A stretch of DNA of 64,000 nt from Bailinhaonella thermotolerans (GTDB lineage Bacteria > Actinomycetota > Actinomycetes > Streptosporangiales > Streptosporangiaceae): positions 186,001 to 250,000 of the forward strand of contig NZ_QZEY01000005.1 of assembly GCF_003594875.1 (NCBI RefSeq), in the 5' to 3' direction. The translations under genes and the position numbers were made by a program. Below, piece by piece: positions 28,378 to 37,424 of this stretch. Every line of letters begins with the position of its first letter. Position 1 is the stretch's first letter. Under the pieces are notes generated by a model, which was not told where the DNA came from, did no database searches, and saw only the letters and a program-made list of their open reading frames with translations.

Positions 28378-29760
28378 TTGCCTGACGTCGGAATGGGTCG
28401 AACATTGGTCGAACGGGCCGAAACAACGAGCGGGTCCAATCCCCGCGGATCTCGTCCTGGCACGGTGGCTCCGGATCTCACCATAGGTGTGGTGGGGCCG
28501 CACGATCTCGTCGAGCGCGTCATGCTCATGGGTCACGGCTCGGTGCCGGTGCCCTGCCGTCTGGTCGCCGCGGCCTACCGCGACGAGCAGGAGGCCGCCG
28601 ACAAGGTGGTGAAGCTGGGGGCCGGCGTGGACGTCTGCCTGTTCGCCAGCCCGCTGCCGTACGACTTCGCCCGGCGCTCGGGCGTCCTGTCGGTTCCCGC
28701 CACCTACGTGCCACTGGGCGGGGCGGCGCTCCACGCGGCCCTGTCGCGGGCCGTACGCGACGAACGCCTCGACCTGACCAGGGTCAGCGTGGACGTCATC
28801 GAGCGCGCCGAGGTCGAGGAGGCGTATTCCGACCTCGGCCTGTCCGCCGACGGCGTGCAGACCCGCGACGAACCGGGCGCGGTCGGCACGCTCACGAACT
28901 TCCACGAGCGCCTGTTCCGCCGGGGCGCCACCACCGGGGCGCTGACCTGCCTGCCCGCGGTCGCCGAACGCCTGGAGGCGGCGGGCGTGCCGGCCGTGCT
29001 CGTGCGGCCGACCACCTCCTCGATCCGCGGCGCGCTGCACTCGGCGGCCCTGATGGGCGCCCACCACCGGCTGGAGGAATCCCAGCTCACGGTGGTGCTC
29101 GTGGACGTCCCGACCCTCCGCGAGCCGGTACGGCGCAGCGCCCCGCGCTACTGGCGCGACGAGCTGCGGCTGGCGCTGCACCGGCTGCTCGTGCAGGAGG
29201 GGCACCGCATGCAGGCGTCGGTGTGGCCCATCGACGACCACAGCTATCTCGTCTCGGCCACGCGCGGCTCGGTGTCGGGGGCGACGGACGGGTTCCGGGT
29301 GCCGCCGTTCGCCGGGCGCGTGCGCGAGGAACTGGGCCTGACCGTCGAGGTGGGCATCGGCATGGGCCGCACGACCCACGACGCCGAGGCGCACGCGCGG
29401 GCGGCCCTGTCGCGGGCGCAGACCAGCAAGCAGGCGCAGAGCTTCGCGGTGGACCGCGAGGGGCGGCCGCTGGTGCCCGCGCCCCGGCTCCCTCCCCAGC
29501 CGACCGGGCAGCCCAAACCGCGCGGCCTGGAGGTGCTCTCGCGCCTGGCGGCCAAGCTGGAGGGCGGCGACACGGTGGTGGACGCCGAGGCCGCGGGCCG
29601 CATGCTGGGCGTCACCCCGCGCACGGCCAGGCGGCTGCTGCGCACGCTCGTGGACGAGGGCCTGGCCTGGCCGCTGCCCCCGAACCGGACGCCGCAGCCG
29701 GGCCGCCCGCGCCAGCTCTACCGGCTGATCATCGAGAAACTCGGCCCCGCCCGCGCCTGA
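28378..29760 (+). CDS. Sensor-type transcriptional regulator with C-terminal HTH
   Basis: A protein of up to 460 residues. The N-terminal half starts DLTIGVVGPHDLVERV and resembles a PrpR_N-like or periplasmic-binding sensor module. Residues about 225-365 look like a degenerate GGDEF fold as in CdaR/PucR regulators (VEVGIGMGRTTHDAEAHARAAL), without the GGDEF catalytic signature. The C-terminus (about 385-460) is a winged helix: AGRMLGVTPRTARRLLRTL and LYRLIIEKL. It should bind DNA in response to a small ligand. The start is unclear: TTG 28378, ATG 28393 and GTG 28465 are all in frame and none has a good ribosome site; AAGGAAG at 28354 is 17 nt from the first. Confidence 0.75.
   Translation: MPDVGMGRTLVERAETTSGSNPRGSRPGTVAPDLTIGVVGPHDLVERVMLMGHGSVPVPCRLVAAAYRDEQEAADKVVKLGAGVDVCLFASPLPYDFARRSGVLSVPATYVPLGGAALHAALSRAVRDERLDLTRVSVDVIERAEVEEAYSDLGLSADGVQTRDEPGAVGTLTNFHERLFRRGATTGALTCLPAVAERLEAAGVPAVLVRPTTSSIRGALHSAALMGAHHRLEESQLTVVLVDVPTLREPVRRSAPRYWRDELRLALHRLLVQEGHRMQASVWPIDDHSYLVSATRGSVSGATDGFRVPPFAGRVREELGLTVEVGIGMGRTTHDAEAHARAALSRAQTSKQAQSFAVDREGRPLVPAPRLPPQPTGQPKPRGLEVLSRLAAKLEGGDTVVDAEAAGRMLGVTPRTARRLLRTLVDEGLAWPLPPNRTPQPGRPRQLYRLIIEKLGPARA
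28396..28418. promoter_or_regulatory. Direct repeat GGTCGAAC near the regulator start
   Basis: GGTCGAAC occurs twice, 13 bp apart, and CGATCG occurs twice just upstream (near 28340 and 28369) in a locally AT-richer leader. If translation starts at 28465, all of these lie upstream of the gene and could be autoregulatory sites. This is weak evidence. Confidence 0.25.
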
Positions 29761-29902
29761 GGCCGCCGTCCTCCGCAGGAGCCCGATCCGGCCGCGCCGG
29801 CCGGCGGGCGGCGCGGCGGCGCGGCGGCCGTACGGGACGCGCCCGGGGTCTCGGGTGGAGCGCTCCGAGGGGGGTGAACTGTCCGGATCTGACCCGGTGG
29901 CG

Positions 29903-29916
29903 TACTGTCATGAGTC
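29903..29916 (+). promoter_or_regulatory. Probable leaderless promoter -10 of the DMT exporter
   Basis: TACTGT at 29903-29908 followed by 8 nt and ATG. No ribosome site is visible. Confidence 0.4.
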
Positions 29917-30864
29917 ATGTCCCCCCATGCTCATGACAGGCGTCCCGGTCCCCTCCTCGTGTGGGGGGCGCTGGCGATCGTCTACGTGGTCTGGGGCAGC
30001 ACCTATCTGGGCATCCGGGTGGCGATCGAGACCATGCCGCCGCTGCTGCACGGTTCACTGCGCTTCCTGGCGGCCGGGGTCGTGCTCGCCCTCGTCCTGC
30101 TCGCGGTCAAGGGCCGTCAGGCGCTGCGGGTGACCCGCCGCGAGTTCCTCAGCGCCGCGCTCATCGGGCTGCTGCTGCTCACCGCCGGGAACGGCATGGT
30201 GGCCATCGCCGAGCAGCACATCTCCTCGGGCCTGGCGGCCCTGCTCGTGGCCTCGGTCCCGCTCTGGCTGGTGATCTTCCGTACGGCGGCGCGCGACCGT
30301 CCTCCGCTGCTCACGCTGGCGGGCGTGCTGATCGGCTTCACCGGGGTGGCGCTGCTGTCGCTGTCGGGGAACTCCGGCGGCGCGACCAGCCACATCGGCG
30401 TCATCGTGATCCTGCTGGCGTCGCTGTCCTGGTCCGTCGGCTCGTTCCTGTCCGGCCGGATCACGATGCCCCGCGACCCGTTCGCGGCCTCCGTCTACGA
30501 GATGCTGGCCGGCGGCCTGGCCCTGGGCGTCGTCGGCCTGGCCCGCGGCGAACGCCTCGATGTGACCGCCGTCTCCGGGCACTCCTGGCTCGCGCTCGCC
30601 TACCTGATCGTCTTCGGCTCCCTCATCGCGTTCACGTCGTACGCCTGGCTCCTGGGCAACGCCCCCATCTCGCTGGTCGCGACGTACGCCTACGTCAACC
30701 CGGTGGTGGCGGTGGCGCTGGGCGTGGCCGTGCTGAACGAGCGGGTCACCACCCCGATCCTGGCCGCCGGCGCCGTCATCGTCCTCGGCGTGGCCCTCGT
30801 CGTCTCGACGGAGAGCCTCCGCAACCGCCGCGCCAGGACCCCCGACCCCGCCCTCACGGACTGA
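29917..30864 (+). CDS. EamA/DMT-superfamily transporter
   Basis: A 315-residue inner-membrane protein with ten hydrophobic helices in two EamA repeats. WGSTYLGIRVAIETMPP in the first repeat and VVAVALGVAVLNERVT at the end of the second are typical of RhaT/YdcZ-like drug/metabolite exporters. The C-terminal tail is short and basic. The substrate is unknown. It follows the sensor regulator by 156 bp in the same direction, so control by that regulator is possible but unproven. Confidence 0.92.
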   Translation: MSPHAHDRRPGPLLVWGALAIVYVVWGSTYLGIRVAIETMPPLLHGSLRFLAAGVVLALVLLAVKGRQALRVTRREFLSAALIGLLLLTAGNGMVAIAEQHISSGLAALLVASVPLWLVIFRTAARDRPPLLTLAGVLIGFTGVALLSLSGNSGGATSHIGVIVILLASLSWSVGSFLSGRITMPRDPFAASVYEMLAGGLALGVVGLARGERLDVTAVSGHSWLALAYLIVFGSLIAFTSYAWLLGNAPISLVATYAYVNPVVAVALGVAVLNERVTTPILAAGAVIVLGVALVVSTESLRNRRARTPDPALTD

Positions 30865-30900
30865 CCCGGCCTCTCCATCCCCCCACCGGCGCGCCGGCCG

Positions 30901-30939
30901 CTCCGCGCCGATCCCGCGGGGGGCGTGATCGGCGCGGAG
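30901..30939. terminator. Bidirectional terminator, perfect 13-bp stem
   Basis: CTCCGCGCCGATC (30901-30913) pairs perfectly with GATCGGCGCGGAG (30927-30939), loop 13 nt, between the convergent DMT exporter and aminotransferase genes. Confidence 0.8.
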
Positions 30940-30948
30940 GAGAGCGCG

Positions 30949-32022
30949 TCAGGCGGTGATGAACTCCTGCGCGGCGGCGAGGAAGGCGTCGTTGGCCTCG
31001 GGGTCGGCGATGGTGACGCGGGCGCCCTCGCCGGCGAAGGGGCGTACGGCGACGCCGTGGCGGGCGCAGGTCTCGGCGAAGTCGAGGGTGCGGTCGCCGA
31101 GCCGGAGCCAGACGAAGTTGGCCTCGGTCGCGGGCACCTCCCAGCCCTGGGTCAGCAGCGCCTCGCGGACGCGCGTGCGCTCCTTCACCACCGACTCCAC
31201 GCGGGCGAGGAGCTCCGGCTCGGCCTCCAGCGAGGCGACGGCGGCGGCCTGGGCGACCGCGTTGACCGCGAAGGGGATCTGGGTCTTGCGCACGGCCCCC
31301 GCCACGGCCGGGTGGCCGATCAGGTAGCCGACGCGGAGCCCGGCCAGGCCGTACGCCTTGGAGAACGTGCGCAGGACGGCGACGTTGGGCCGGTCGGGGT
31401 AGATCGTGAGGCCGTCGGGGACGTCCTCGTCGCGGACGTACTCACGGTAGGCCTCGTCCAGGATCACCAGGACGTCCCCGGGGACGCGGTCGAGGAAGGC
31501 GAGCAGCTCCGAGCGGCGGGTGACGGTGCCGGTGGGGTTGTTGGGGTTGCAGACGAAGACCGCCCGGGTGCGGTCGGTGATCGCCTCGGCCATCGCGTCC
31601 AGGTCGTGGCGCTCGTCCACGAGCGGCACCCGGACCGACGTGGCCCCGGCCAGGTCGGCGAGCAGGGGGTACGCCTCGAAGGAGCGCCAGGCGTAGAGCA
31701 CCTCGGTGCCCGGCTCCGCGACGGCCTCCAGGATCTGCTGGGCCACGGTGACCGACCCGGCGCCGAGCGCGATGTGGTCCTCGGGCACCTGGAAGCGCCG
31801 GGCCAGCGCCTCGGTCAGGCGCAGCGCGCCCGGGTCGGGGTAGCGGTTCGCGGTCATCGCCGCCTCGGCCATGGCCTCGGCCACGCCCGGCAGCGGTTCG
31901 TACGGCGACTCGTTCGAGGACAGCTTGAACGAACGGCCGTCGGGGGACCTGACCGCCTTGCCCGGCACGTACGGCGGGAGCTGGTCGAGGATCGCGCGAA
32001 GACGCGGACTCTGTGCGGACAC
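30949..32022 (-). CDS. hisC: HisC/Pat-type aminotransferase
   Basis: A 357-residue class II PLP aminotransferase. Visible are [29 protein letters not shown] and the Schiff-base lysine K222 in [14 protein letters not shown]. The family converts histidinol phosphate with 2-oxoglutarate. Actinobacterial paralogues standing outside the his operon often act as aromatic aminotransferases (Pat) making phenylalanine. No his genes are visible here, so Pat is a real alternative. GTG start preceded by GGGAGGACAAC. It is divergent from the channel-like gene. Confidence 0.9.
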   Translation of the reverse strand: MSAQSPRLRAILDQLPPYVPGKAVRSPDGRSFKLSSNESPYEPLPGVAEAMAEAAMTANRYPDPGALRLTEALARRFQVPEDHIALGAGSVTVAQQILEAVAEPGTEVLYAWRSFEAYPLLADLAGATSVRVPLVDERHDLDAMAEAITDRTRAVFVCNPNNPTGTVTRRSELLAFLDRVPGDVLVILDEAYREYVRDEDVPDGLTIYPDRPNVAVLRTFSKAYGLAGLRVGYLIGHPAVAGAVRKTQIPFAVNAVAQAAAVASLEAEPELLARVESVVKERTRVREALLTQGWEVPATEANFVWLRLGDRTLDFAETCARHGVAVRPFAGEGARVTIADPEANDAFLAAAQEFITA

Positions 32023-32140
32023 CGTTGTCCTCCCGGGGGAGCTGAGGAGAGGTAGCTGCTGACCTATACCTTAAAGCCCTGCGTATGAGCGTTTCTCCTG
32101 GGTACGTGCGCCTGACGTACGGAAACATCGGGGGGAAGCA

Positions 32141-33001
32141 ATGCGTCATCCGATCGCCCAGATCGACTTCGGTCAGGGCATCCAGAACGTGTGGAACGGG
32201 ATCATCTCGACCGTACCCAAGATCATCGCGTTCATCGTCATCCTCGTCATCGGGTGGATCGTCGCGAAGGTCCTCTGCCGCGTCGTGGCGTCCCTGCTCA
32301 CCAAGGCGCACTTCGACCGTCTCGCCCAGCGCGGCCAGGTCGGGGAGTGGCTGAAGAACAGCAAGTACAGCGCCTCCACGTTCATCGCGAAGATCGTGTA
32401 CTACGCGGCTCTCCTGGTGACGCTGCAACTGGCGTTCTCGGCGTTCGGGCCGAACCCGATCAGCGACGTGCTGCGCGGCATCGTGGGGTGGCTGCCGCAG
32501 CTCGCCGTCGCCGTCATCATCGTCGTGGTGGTCTCGGCGATCGCCAAGGTCGTCAAGGACCTGCTGTCGTCGGCGCTGAGCTCGACCGGGTACGGCAACA
32601 TCGTGGCGAACGTCGCCTCGATCTTCATCCTGGCGCTGGGCATCATCGCGGCGCTGAACCAGATGGGGATCGCCCTGTCGGTGACGATGCCGGTGCTGAT
32701 CGCGGCCCTGGCCACGGTGGGCGGCATCCTCGTCGTCGGCGTCGGCGGCGGCCTGATCCAGCCCATGCGGCAGCGCTGGGAGGGCTGGCTGCGCTCGGTC
32801 CCGTCCGGCGCGGGCCAGCGGGCGGCCGAGGGCGCCTCGCAGAGCACGCAGCGCATGCGCTCGGCCGCGAGCGACGCCTTCGAGCAGGGCCGTACGGCGG
32901 GCGCCCAGGGCGGCGGCGCGCGCCAGGCGGAACAGGCCGGGGGGCGAGCCGCGGACCAGGCCGGCGACCAGGTGGGGCAGGAGTCGCGCCGGAACGGCTG
33001 A
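32141..33001 (+). CDS. CmpX-like membrane protein with mechanosensitive-channel TM helices
   Basis: A 286-residue protein. Four to five membrane helices (about 22-52, 85-105, 115-140, 155-180 and 185-210) match the conserved TM-helix repeat found in CmpX and MscS-like proteins, but the MscS beta and alpha/beta cytoplasmic domains are absent. A Gln/Ala/Gly-rich cytoplasmic tail follows (about 215-286, SQSTQRMRSAASDAFEQG). It probably helps sense membrane tension or envelope stress. ATG follows GGGGGGAAGC. Confidence 0.85.
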   Translation: MRHPIAQIDFGQGIQNVWNGIISTVPKIIAFIVILVIGWIVAKVLCRVVASLLTKAHFDRLAQRGQVGEWLKNSKYSASTFIAKIVYYAALLVTLQLAFSAFGPNPISDVLRGIVGWLPQLAVAVIIVVVVSAIAKVVKDLLSSALSSTGYGNIVANVASIFILALGIIAALNQMGIALSVTMPVLIAALATVGGILVVGVGGGLIQPMRQRWEGWLRSVPSGAGQRAAEGASQSTQRMRSAASDAFEQGRTAGAQGGGARQAEQAGGRAADQAGDQVGQESRRNG

Positions 33002-33009
33002 CCCGGGCG

Positions 33010-33360
33010 TCAGACGGCGGTCACTCCGGGGCTGGAGTGACGTGACAACCAGGTAAGAGCGATGAGGCGGGTGGTCTCCCAGTCGTGGCCGGCGCCGCGG
33101 TCCATCTCGTGGGCGTCCTCCACGGGAGGCCACCAGCCCCGCTCGATCGAGGCCTGGACGAAGCCGCGCGTGTAGTCCGAGATGGCGTCGGAGCCGATGA
33201 CCTCCCCGCAGCCGAGGAGGGCGTCGCGCACCTCGGCGGCGTGCTGGTCGACGGCGGCCAGCAGACCGGGCCAGGTGGACACGTGGCTCAGGCCGGCTTC
33301 CCCTATGGACAGGGCGAGGGACAGGCCGAGCTTCATCAGCTCTTCGGACATAGTTCTCAT
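33010..33360 (-). CDS. Small DUF6401-like protein
   Basis: A 116-residue soluble protein. PGLLAAVDQHAAEVRDALL and the later GWWPP segment resemble the DUF6401 family of actinobacteria; the assignment is from memory. The C-terminal HDWETTRLIALTWLSR helix has no recognised role. Start ATG 33360 or ATG 33351; neither has a strong ribosome site. It is convergent with the CmpX-like gene (8-bp gap) and divergent from the pspC-like gene. Confidence 0.65.
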   Translation of the reverse strand: MRTMSEELMKLGLSLALSIGEAGLSHVSTWPGLLAAVDQHAAEVRDALLGCGEVIGSDAISDYTRGFVQASIERGWWPPVEDAHEMDRGAGHDWETTRLIALTWLSRHSSPGVTAV

Positions 33361-33492
33361 AAAGTATCAAAGCTCTCGGCAAAGACCGACAGAAAGTCGG
33401 AGACGCTTCATCCTCGCGGGGGAGCCTGCGTGCGCCGGGGCGACGTAGCGTGTAGATAACACCCGGATAACAAAGAGGGGGACACGCTACCG

Positions 33493-33678
33493 ATGCACCG
33501 CTCCAGGGATCACAAGATCATCGCCGGCGTCTGCGGCGGGATCGCCGAGAAGATGGGTGTCCGGCCCAGTCTGATCCGGATCCTGTTCGTGCTCTCGTGC
33601 ATCCTGCCCGGGCCGCAGTTCATCGTCTACATCCTGATGTGGATCTTCATTCCCAAGGCCAAGAAGAGCTACTACTGA
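33493..33678 (+). CDS. Short PspC-domain protein
   Basis: At 61 residues this is a minimal PspC domain: RDHKIIAGVCGGIAEKMGV, then RPSLIRILFVL leading into a single membrane helix (SCILPGPQFIVYILMWIFI) and a basic tail PKAKKSYY. PspC proteins respond to membrane stress. ATG follows AGAGGGGG, with TAGATA upstream as a possible -10. Confidence 0.92.
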   Translation: MHRSRDHKIIAGVCGGIAEKMGVRPSLIRILFVLSCILPGPQFIVYILMWIFIPKAKKSYY

Positions 33679-33714
33679 CCCGGCCGCCGGCCGCGCGCAC
33701 CTGACGGGCACGCC

Positions 33715-34380
33715 CTAGGCGCGGCCTGGCCGCAGCATCGGGGGATGCAACAGTTCGGCGCCGCCTCGCCGGTACAACCGCGCGGGGCGGCCGCCGTCCC
33801 TGGTCGTCGTGCGCCCCGTGGGCACGAGGAAGCCCTCGGCGCCGGTGACCTTGCGGTGGAAGTTGCGCGGATCCAGCGGGGTGTTCCACACGATCTCGTA
33901 GACCCGCCGCAGCTCCGCCACCGTGAACTCGGGCGGGCAGAACGCCGCCCCCAGCGAGGTGTACTCCAGCTTCGAGCGCGCCCGCTCCACCCCGTCCAGC
34001 AGGATCCGCCGGTGGTCGAAGGCCATCGAGGTCAGGGAGTTCACGCCCTGCCAGCTCATGTGCGCCTCCGACGGCGCGGGCAGGTCGGGCGCGAGCCCCA
34101 GGTAGGCCACGCTCACCACCCGCTGGCGCGGGTCGCGGTCGGGGTATCCGTACGTCTGGAGCTGCTCCAGGTGCACCGGCGCCCCGCGCAGCCCGGCGCG
34201 CTCGGCCAGCACCCGAGCGGCGGCGGCCGGCAGGTCCTCGTCGAGCTGGATGAACCCGCCGGAGAGCGCCCAGCGCCCGGCGTGCGGCGGCTGGTCGCGG
34301 CGCCACACGAGCGCGCTGAGCCGCTGTTCCCTGACCGTGAGCACGACGAGGTCCACGCTGACGGGGATCCTCGGAACCAT
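33715..34380 (-). CDS. Nudix-fold regulator (NrtR-like) with winged-helix C-terminus
   Basis: A 221-residue protein. Residues 1-140 are a Nudix fold with WALSGGFIQLDEDLPAAAARVLAERAGL where the Nudix box should be. The catalytic REXXEE glutamates are not conserved (VLAERAGL), so it probably binds rather than hydrolyses its ligand. Residues about 150-215 are a winged helix (FTVAELRRVYEIVW, NFHRKV). This is the NrtR/COG4111 pattern, where the ligand is ADP-ribose or a related sugar nucleotide. TAGCGT 6 nt before ATG suggests a leaderless start. Confidence 0.85.
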   Translation of the reverse strand: MVPRIPVSVDLVVLTVREQRLSALVWRRDQPPHAGRWALSGGFIQLDEDLPAAAARVLAERAGLRGAPVHLEQLQTYGYPDRDPRQRVVSVAYLGLAPDLPAPSEAHMSWQGVNSLTSMAFDHRRILLDGVERARSKLEYTSLGAAFCPPEFTVAELRRVYEIVWNTPLDPRNFHRKVTGAEGFLVPTGRTTTRDGGRPARLYRRGGAELLHPPMLRPGRA

Positions 34381-34460
34381 GTGAGCACGCTACACCCGAG
34401 ATCAGGTCGATGAACCCAGCTCAGGCCGTGCCCGCCGGTCCTCCCGGCTTCGGACCGGCT

Positions 34461-36293
34461 TCAGGGCGCCTGCGGGGCCTGCGGGGCGCGGAAGGGGAAC
34501 GGCCGGGCCAGCCCCTTGCCCGCGGAGTTGACCAGTTCGAGCTGGATCCACGAGCCGGGATCGACGCCCTCCCAGTCGTACGGCACCCACAGCGACATGT
34601 TGCCCCGGGGCAGCAGGGGGTCGCCGCCGGAGGAGACCCAGCCCTGGATGGACGCGTCGAGCTCCCGCGCGGGCGCCCCGCCCGAGGGCCGCAGCGTCAC
34701 CTTCGCGCGGTCCAGGTTGTAGCCGCGCACCAGGATCCCGCGCTGCACGCCCCGCTGCTGGGCGCCCACGTCGATCACGATCGGGCGGTTCCAGTCGGCG
34801 AGGATCTCCTCCCCCAGCGGCTGCGCGTGCGTGCCCCGGCAGGTGTAGAAGTCCGTCCACATGTACGAGATGATCTTGTTGACGTACGGCCCCGCCAGCG
34901 CGATCGCCGTGTCCAGCCGCGCCTTGTCGGTGCGGCCCCGGGTGCCGTGGGGGCTGCACCCCTCGATCCCGTCGGGCTCGAACGCCTCGACGTTCGCCCA
35001 CAGCTCGACCTGGCGGCCCTCCATCGACAGCCTCTCGCGCTCGGCCGCCGCCAGCCGGTAGAAGTCGCGCGTGCTGCCGCGGTACGCCTCGCCGTACGTC
35101 GTGTCGCCGACGACCCGGCGCACCCGGTCGGGCACCCGCCGGTCCGCCTCGTCCCCGAAGTACAGCCCGACCTTGCCGGTGCCGTGACCGTCCTGCGGCG
35201 CGATGATGTCGGCGCCGGTCTCGGCCACCGCGCGGAACCCGGCGGCGGCCTCGTCCGGCGTCGCCCCGAAGCCGACCTTCTTCCGCCCGTCCAGGTAGGG
35301 GCTGACGAGGATGCGGCGGCCGGGCAGCTCCTGCCGTACGAGCCGGTGCTGCGCGGCGTAGACCTGCAGGGTGGTGACGTCCTCGGCCCTCTTCCAGCGC
35401 TTGAGCTGGATCTCGAAGCCCTGGTAGACGCCGGCGAGCGCGGGATGCCTGGCGTAGCGGCGCTGGTAGTCCTGGAGCGTGCGCCGGGTCAGGGTCTCCA
35501 GCGCCGGGATGTGCTCGGGGTCGGCGCGGGAGCGGTCCCTGGGGTCGCGCGGGCCCATCGGGAGGGCGGGATAGACCTTCATGCCGTACCGGTCGGCCTC
35601 GTCGAGCAGCTCGCCCATGTAGTCGCGGACGGAGCTGCGCACGAGGATCAGGTCGTAGTCCCCGGCCTTGGAGAAGTTGCAGGAGGGGTCGTCGGACCCG
35701 TCGGAGGGGACCAGCATGCGGTGGAAGACCACCGCGCCCGCGGTGACGCTGCGCTCGACGGACGGGCAGCGCAGGACCTCAGAGCCCAGGTACTCGTCGG
35801 TCCGGAAGACGTACGCCTGCTGGAGCCGGTTGGCCGGGTTCGCGGCGGTCAGCGTGTCCATGGCCGCCTCGAAGCACGACTTGCCGCCGTCCACGCAGGC
35901 GAAGGTCTCGTCGGGCTGCCGGCCCTCCTTGTCCAGGATGCGCCCCTTGCGGTCCACGTCGCGGGGCTGCATGGCGTACCCGAACCGCACCACGGTGTCC
36001 CCGCCGGCCCGGTGCATGGCCTGGAGCTCGGCGCGCATGAGGCAGCGGTCCTTCTTCGGCATGAAGAAGAAGCCGCTCACCGGATAGCCCGCCTGGATCC
36101 GCAGGTCGCGCTCGCCGCAGGGGTCGGCGGGAGGCGGTGTGGGCGTGGGCTTCGCGGCGCCGCCCCGCTTCCGGGGCGCGGCGTCGCCGTCGGACTTCCC
36201 CGGCGAGATCGCCACGAAGGCCACGACTCCGACCGCCGCCGCGATCCACGAACCCAGCAGCAGGAAGAGGAACCAACGTCTGAGCCCGCGCAC
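34461..36293 (-). CDS. Membrane-anchored TIM-barrel protein, DUF4434/glycoside-hydrolase-like
   Basis: A 610-residue protein with an N-terminal membrane anchor (about 6-30) and a Pro/Thr linker, so the bulk lies outside the cell. The central domain (about 60-500) has barrel-like strands: SGFFFMPKK, DTVVRFGYAMQ, YGMKVYPALPMGPRDP, LAGVYQGFEIQ, RRILVSPYLDGRKK, ADIIAPQDGHG, VELWANVEAFEPDG and NKIISYMWTDFY. This pattern resembles DUF4434 proteins, related to glycoside hydrolases. The C-terminal domain (about 515-605) looks like a beta sandwich. A role in processing or binding a surface polysaccharide fits its position at the end of the glycosyltransferase cluster. Confidence 0.7.
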   Translation of the reverse strand: MRGLRRWFLFLLLGSWIAAAVGVVAFVAISPGKSDGDAAPRKRGGAAKPTPTPPPADPCGERDLRIQAGYPVSGFFFMPKKDRCLMRAELQAMHRAGGDTVVRFGYAMQPRDVDRKGRILDKEGRQPDETFACVDGGKSCFEAAMDTLTAANPANRLQQAYVFRTDEYLGSEVLRCPSVERSVTAGAVVFHRMLVPSDGSDDPSCNFSKAGDYDLILVRSSVRDYMGELLDEADRYGMKVYPALPMGPRDPRDRSRADPEHIPALETLTRRTLQDYQRRYARHPALAGVYQGFEIQLKRWKRAEDVTTLQVYAAQHRLVRQELPGRRILVSPYLDGRKKVGFGATPDEAAAGFRAVAETGADIIAPQDGHGTGKVGLYFGDEADRRVPDRVRRVVGDTTYGEAYRGSTRDFYRLAAAERERLSMEGRQVELWANVEAFEPDGIEGCSPHGTRGRTDKARLDTAIALAGPYVNKIISYMWTDFYTCRGTHAQPLGEEILADWNRPIVIDVGAQQRGVQRGILVRGYNLDRAKVTLRPSGGAPARELDASIQGWVSSGGDPLLPRGNMSLWVPYDWEGVDPGSWIQLELVNSAGKGLARPFPFRAPQAPQAP

Positions 36294-36323
36294 GTCCGGC
36301 AGCCTATCGAGAGATCGCGCAGA

Positions 36324-37409
36324 TCAGGACTTTTCCGCCCACACTTCGAGCTGGGCGACGAAGTCCCTGGCCGCGTTGGGCCAGTGGTGGAACCTCAGCG
36401 CCGACGTGTGCCCGCGCCTGCCCCGCGCGCGCCGCTCCTCCGCGTCGTCCCGCAGCCGCAGTACGGCCTGAGCCACCGCCTGCGGGTCCTGCCACGGGAC
36501 GACCACGCCGCTGCCGTACCGCTCGACGAGCTCGACGGCGCGCGGGGAGGGCGTGGTGATGACCGGGATGCCGTGGGCCATGTACTCGATGACCTTGGTC
36601 GGCAGGGAGTGCCGGTAGTTCGGCTGGTCGTGCAGGAGGGACAGGCCCGCCAGCGCCCCGTCCAGGCGCTTGAGCGCCTCGTCGTTGGGCATGAAGTCGC
36701 GCCACTCCAGCACGCCCTCCTCGACCGCCTGGGTGAGCAGCGGGCGGCTCTGCGCGTCGGCGTACCCGATCAGCTCCACGGCCACCCGGTGCGGCCGGAG
36801 CAGCCGGGCCACCTCGATCGCCTCGCGCACGCCGCGCGCGTGCGACAGCCAGCCCAGGTAGACCACGCGGTCGTCGCCGGGCGGGCTGACGGTCTCGGGC
36901 ACCCAGGTGTTGTTCGGCACGATCAGGTGCTCGCGGGCGAACCGGTGGGCGTACGCCGTCTCGGCCAGGATCAGGTGGACGCGCTTCTCCGCGGCCTTCT
37001 CGGCGGCCCGGACGAGCACCCGCACCGGCGGCCGCAGCCAGCGCGGCAGCCAGGGCTTCAGCGAGAGCGTGGCCGGGGTGTCCTCGTGCACGTCCCAGAC
37101 GACCGGGGGCCGGTCCTTGATCCCGAGCACCGCGAGCAGCAGCTCGGGATCGTGCACGACGACGATGTCCACGCGGTCGCGCAGCTCGCGGAAGACCTTG
37201 CGGGCCTCTCGCACCGCGCGGAAGCGGCGGCGCTCCTCGGCGCGCGGCAGGTCCACCCCGGTCACCCACGGCCGGGGCACGACGCCCCGGGCCGAGAACG
37301 GCGCCGCGAAGATCACCTCGTGGCCGGCGTCGGCGAGCGCGCGGATCTCCCGGTGCAGCACCCGGGCGTCCTCCGGGTGGTGCACCACGGTCATGACCAG
37401 CACGCGCAC
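36324..37409 (-). CDS. GT4-family glycosyltransferase
   Basis: A 361-residue GT-B transferase. The N-terminal domain starts RVLVMTVVHHPEDARVLHRE. The C-terminal domain has VYLGWLSHARG and the donor-binding KVIEYMAHGIPVITT with the conserved Glu. It should use a nucleotide sugar to extend a lipid-linked or surface glycan in the cytosol. GTG with GGGAG upstream, 15 bp after the dehydrogenase stop, so the two genes are probably one transcript. Confidence 0.92.
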   Translation of the reverse strand: MRVLVMTVVHHPEDARVLHREIRALADAGHEVIFAAPFSARGVVPRPWVTGVDLPRAEERRRFRAVREARKVFRELRDRVDIVVVHDPELLLAVLGIKDRPPVVWDVHEDTPATLSLKPWLPRWLRPPVRVLVRAAEKAAEKRVHLILAETAYAHRFAREHLIVPNNTWVPETVSPPGDDRVVYLGWLSHARGVREAIEVARLLRPHRVAVELIGYADAQSRPLLTQAVEEGVLEWRDFMPNDEALKRLDGALAGLSLLHDQPNYRHSLPTKVIEYMAHGIPVITTPSPRAVELVERYGSGVVVPWQDPQAVAQAVLRLRDDAEERRARGRRGHTSALRFHHWPNAARDFVAQLEVWAEKS

Positions 37410-37424
37410 GAGGGACTCCCGCTC

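Noticed and set aside
28292-28486. 64-codon frame (MREHFANSG...) before the sensor regulator
   Set aside because: It overlaps the regulator's likely coding start, has no ribosome site and no recognisable sequence.
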